This document shows positions 62,201-64,000 of a DNA stretch of 64,000 nt, in pieces. Under the pieces are notes generated by a model. The model was not told the origin of the DNA. It saw only the letters and a program-made list of their open reading frames with translations, and made no database searches. The stretch comes from Streptomyces lucensis JCM 4490 (lineage in GTDB: Bacteria > Actinomycetota > Actinomycetes > Streptomycetales > Streptomycetaceae). The stretch lies in the NCBI RefSeq assembly GCF_014650035.1, contig NZ_BMUE01000018.1, positions 73,547-137,546 of the forward strand, given 5' to 3'. Each line of letters begins with the position of its first letter. The stretch's first letter is position 1. The position numbers and the translations under genes are program-made.

Positions 62201-62987
62201 GTTCGCGCGGCCCGACGCCGCCCAGCAGGACCAGTACGGGCAGCGGCCCAACGGTCAGCAGGGTTCCGGTCCCTACGTCCGCTCCGACGTCTTCGGCACG
62301 CAGGCGCCCGGGCAGCAGGACCCGCAGAGCACCGGCCAGTTCGCGGCCCCGCAGGGCTACGACCGCGGCTTCGACGGCGGCTCCACCGGCCAGCACGCGC
62401 TGCCCGGCCGCCAGGGCCCGGCCGACACCGGCCAGTTCGAGCGCCCGCAGCCGGCCGGCGGTGAGGACTTCGGCGGCCCGCGCCGGCAGCAGGCCCCGCA
62501 GCAACAGCAGCAGCGTCCGGTCCGCCACGAGCCGGAGGCCCTGCCGCCGGCCAGCGGTCCGGGTGACGGACGTACCCCGCTGTACGACACGCTGGAGACC
62601 AACTGGTTCCACGGTCAGCAGCAGGGGGGCGCGCCGGCGCCGCAGCAGCCGCAGGCACCCGCCCCGGCTCCGCAGCGTCCGGCTTCGAACACCGGCTCCT
62701 GGCGCACCTCGCCGAACGACGAACTCGTCCGGCAGGCCGAGCGCGTACGGCAGCCCGCCGCGGGCGGTGTCACCACCTCCGGCCTGCCGCGCCGGGTGCC
62801 CCGGGCCAACCTGGTCCCGGGCACAGCACAGCAGCAACAGCACCAAGCCGGTCCGCAGGTCTCGCGTGCGCCTGACGACGTGCGCGGACGGCTGACCAAT
62901 CTTCGTCGGGGCATCGCTCAGGGTCGGCAGGCCGGCAACGGCCAGACCGGCAGCTTCCCGAGCCCCACTCACCAGCAGGAGCGTTAG
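59262..62987 (+). CDS. cvnA1: Conservon sensor-kinase-like protein CvnA1
   Basis: 1241 residues. After a 90-residue cytosolic start come a membrane helix (RISTRLVSLLALPVVAATSL), an extracellular nitrate/nitrite sensing-type helical domain, a second membrane helix (AIISGALILIVLGVSLVGAFVV), a HAMP-like linker and an HATPase_c domain (LAELLENATSFS, DTGIGLSPEDL). The C-terminal 400 residues are low-complexity, rich in Gly, Pro and Gln, with six TGQF-like repeats. No phosphorylatable His region is clear. GTG at 59262 (VQGRFKRDG) has AGAGG about 10 bases upstream; in-frame codons from 59061 are rejected. Confidence 0.92.
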   Translation: MQGRFKRDGSASAEPEPHGGTGPMAVSSSPQHAQNQGPAPSGDGGERSGRAGGPGGTGTTNSANPTPPVKPVEGPTGPGSRIALRNWRISTRLVSLLALPVVAATSLGALRINESMDNMQQLDNMKLLTEMTKQATELATALQEERDQSAGPLSHGLKSDNYEIKGFQEKTNRARDNFLDASEEIDSVSKDGQLQGVRDSLVGIAHQLNDLAKIRQHAYEAKDNSTQTVESYHRLITQLIGLSQDMAEASSNPEMISRTRALAAFSTAQEYASVQRAMIAAALPASTSTKGHLSGNDRLYGQSAYESENSELAIFRKVYADQDAETLLKPIDGSNPMIKTADTYAKRAFESPDGIESLPARSYRDWVDTSSSKIDQMKKIEHTLLEDMEQKARELRSASEREAIISGALILIVLGVSLVGAFVVARSMIRSLRRLQETATKVAQDRLPELVKQLSESDPQDVDTSVESVGVHSRDEIGQVAAAFDDVHREAVRLAAEQALLRGNVNAMFTNLSRRSQGLIQRQLSLISELESREADPDQLSSLFKLDHLATRMRRNGENLLVLAGEEPGRRWTRPVPLVDVLRAAASEVEQYERIELASVPTTEVAGRVVNDLVHLLAELLENATSFSSPQTKVKVTGHALPDGRVLIEIHDTGIGLSPEDLAAINERLASPPTVDVSVSRRMGLFVVGRLSQRHGIRIQLRPSDSGGTTALVMLPVDVAQGGKKPAPGKPGAPATGGPAAAQAAAGAAAARRANGGNGQGGAPAGGGLLGGGAGPRGQVGSGQGPRAALPGAGQGGRPGGPGGARGPQGGPGAQAQGRPVPAGSGAGGFGGQAPGAPQGLQAANQNGQQQDLFAGRNPRRPAASDQGRQPQLPPRGGPRAELPGGEQQGAANWSGNQGSPARASLDAPRGHDERDPSQTSRMPRVDDRQGPGSTAEMPRIDAQGPAATGEFPRAEPNGLGGPQQTGQFARPENAQQTGQFARPDAAQQDQYGQRPNGQQGSGPYVRSDVFGTQAPGQQDPQSTGQFAAPQGYDRGFDGGSTGQHALPGRQGPADTGQFERPQPAGGEDFGGPRRQQAPQQQQQRPVRHEPEALPPASGPGDGRTPLYDTLETNWFHGQQQGGAPAPQQPQAPAPAPQRPASNTGSWRTSPNDELVRQAERVRQPAAGGVTTSGLPRRVPRANLVPGTAQQQQHQAGPQVSRAPDDVRGRLTNLRRGIAQGRQAGNGQTGSFPSPTHQQER

Positions 62988-63410
62988 TTGAGTCCGATGA
63001 GCCAGGCGGCACAGAACCTGAACTGGTTGATCACCAACTTCGTGGACAACACCCCTGGGGTGTCCCACACCGTGGTGGTCTCCGCCGACGGCCTTCTGCT
63101 GGCGATGTCCGAAGGTTTCCCGCGGGACCGCGCCGACCAGCTGGCGGCCGTCGCGTCCGGGCTGACCTCCCTCACGGCCGGGGCGTCCCGGATCTTCGAG
63201 GGCGGCAGCGTGGCGCAGACGGTCGTCGAGATGGAGCGCGGCTTCCTCTTCCTGATGTCCATCTCGGACGGGTCGTCCCTCGCGGTCCTGGCCCATCCCG
63301 AAGCGGACATCGGTCTCGTCGGCTACGAGATGGCACTGCTCGTCGACCGCGCGGGTGCGGTACTCACCCCGGATCTGCGCGCCGAACTCCAGGGCAGTCT
63401 GCTTCACTGA
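62988..63410 (+). CDS. cvnB1: Roadblock/LC7 protein CvnB1
   Basis: 140 residues with the roadblock fold (VSHTVVVSADGLLLAMSEG, then GSSLAVLAHPEADIGLVGYEMA). AGGAG at 62976-62980 has proper spacing (7 bases) only to the TTG at 62988, directly after the cvnA1 stop; ATG at 62997 is 16 bases away. So TTG is the likely start. Confidence 0.92.
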   Translation: MSPMSQAAQNLNWLITNFVDNTPGVSHTVVVSADGLLLAMSEGFPRDRADQLAAVASGLTSLTAGASRIFEGGSVAQTVVEMERGFLFLMSISDGSSLAVLAHPEADIGLVGYEMALLVDRAGAVLTPDLRAELQGSLLH

Positions 63411-63521
63411 CCGCCCCCGGCACCACCCACCTCACAAAAACACCGTCCGGCCGCCACAATCCCCCCACCGGCCCTGTCAGACGGCTTGACTGACCGACTT
63501 GCTGTCCCGCCCGGAGGATTC

Positions 63522-63920
63522 ATGACCCCGCCCACCGCCCATCATGATCCGTACGCGGAGCCGTACGGGGATGAGGGCGACCAGCCGCTGGTTAGGCCGT
63601 ACGCGATGACCGGCGGCCGGACCCGGCCGCGCTACCAGCTCGCGATCGAGGCGCTGATCAGCACCACGGCCGACCCGGCAGCGCTCATGGGTCTGCTCCC
63701 GGAGCATCAGCGGATCTGCCACCTGTGCCGGGAGGTGAAGTCGGTCGCGGAGGTCTCCGCGCTGCTTTCCATGCCTCTCGGGGTGGCGCGGATCCTGGTG
63801 GCCGACCTCGCCGAGGCCGGCCTGGTCGCCATCCACCAGCCTGGTGGCGACGAGAACAACGGCGGCGCTCCGGACGTGACGCTGCTCGAAAGGGTGCTCA
63901 GTGGACTTCGCAAGCTCTGA
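63522..63920 (+). CDS. cvnC1: DUF742 protein CvnC1
   Basis: 132 residues, MTPPTAHHDPYAEPYGDEGD, then RPYAMTGGRTRPRYQLAIEALIS and LCREVKSVAEVSALLSMPLGVARILVADLA, a winged-helix-like fold conserved in all conservons. ATG at 63522 with CGGAGGATT upstream. The end overlaps the cvnD1 start by 20 bases. Confidence 0.93.
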   Translation: MTPPTAHHDPYAEPYGDEGDQPLVRPYAMTGGRTRPRYQLAIEALISTTADPAALMGLLPEHQRICHLCREVKSVAEVSALLSMPLGVARILVADLAEAGLVAIHQPGGDENNGGAPDVTLLERVLSGLRKL

Positions 63921-64000
63921 CGCGGGCCGGGCCACCACCTCGGCGAAGATCGTGGTGGCGGGCGGCTTCGGCGTGGGCAAGACCACGTTCGTCGGCGCCG
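63901..64000 (+). CDS. cvnD1: Conservon small GTPase CvnD1 (partial, cut by window edge)
   Basis: The first 33 residues: VDFASSDAGRATTSAKIVVA then the P-loop GGFGVGKTTFVGA. This matches the MglA-like/Ras-like GTPase that ends each conservon. GTG at 63901 overlaps cvnC1, so translation is coupled. The rest lies outside. Confidence 0.9.
   Translation, partial: MDFASSDAGRATTSAKIVVAGGFGVGKTTFVGA

Noticed and set aside
59382..63407. A 1341-codon open frame on the - strand opposite cvnA1-B1
   Set aside because: Antisense shadow of the conservon genes; its composition has no recognisable domain.

Overview
The window is a piece of a Streptomyces chromosome. The evidence is very high GC with strong third-position bias, many GTG starts, an NsdA-type regulator, a conservon (cvn1) beginning at the right edge, an HU protein with a long lysine/alanine tail (HupS), NdgR beside leuCD, and a gene order that, from memory, runs parallel to the SCO5540-SCO5591 core region of S. 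coelicolor in reverse orientation. It is mostly housekeeping core with a few accessory insertions.

Layout: 1-12 is the first four codons of rpsP. 0.4-2.5 kb holds a SprT-like protein and a methyltransferase. 2.6-8.7 kb holds ftsH, ffh and glnD, followed by glnK and amtB (nitrogen assimilation, with a GlnR box upstream of amtB). 10.7-14.7 kb holds nsdA, a prim-pol-like gene and ftsY (SRP receptor). 14.9-18.1 kb holds an NCS1 permease and the glucose permease glcP with a promoter and a LacI-type operator. 18.3-23.2 kb holds smc, a small coiled-coil gene and acyP. 23.3-26.9 kb is the more variable part: a CAP-domain surface protein, a small membrane protein, a flavodoxin-like/HxlR divergent pair and a DUF6924-like gene. 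26.9-34.2 kb holds mutM, rnc, rpmF, a YceD-type gene, a DivIVA-like coiled-coil gene, coaD, rsmD and recG. 34.4-39.2 kb is a two-gene operon of an HSP90-family ATPase and a 975-residue TPR-like protein. 39.4-50 kb holds a FakA/DAK2-like gene, rpmB, thiD-thiL, a stand-alone RAM-domain gene, a DUF3515 gene, ddl, gpsA-plsC, cofC, a small cold-shock-like gene and hupS. 50-53 kb holds leuD-leuC and ndgR. 53-55 kb holds a DUF4188/MerR divergent pair and five tRNA genes (Glu, Gln, Glu, Glu, Gln). 55-58.7 kb holds a HAD phosphatase, gltX, an FAH-family hydrolase and a small conserved peptide. 59.3-64 kb is the cvnA1-B1-C1-D1 conservon, with D1 cut by the window edge.

The two most notable observations are these. 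(1) The hinge of SMC carries about 80 extra residues made of three in-frame copies of a GC-rich repeat. A close relative of that repeat (36 of 39 bases) lies in an intergenic region 28 kb away, so a dispersed intergenic repeat appears to have become coding sequence inside a condensin subunit. (2) An HSP90-family ATPase is translationally coupled to a large TPR-like protein and inserted in the recG-fakA-rpmB core region. It looks like a bacterial HSP90/TPR partner system of unknown function. Divergent promoters with clear palindromic operators (glcP, CAP gene, HxlR, MerR, NdgR, HSP90) are described separately.
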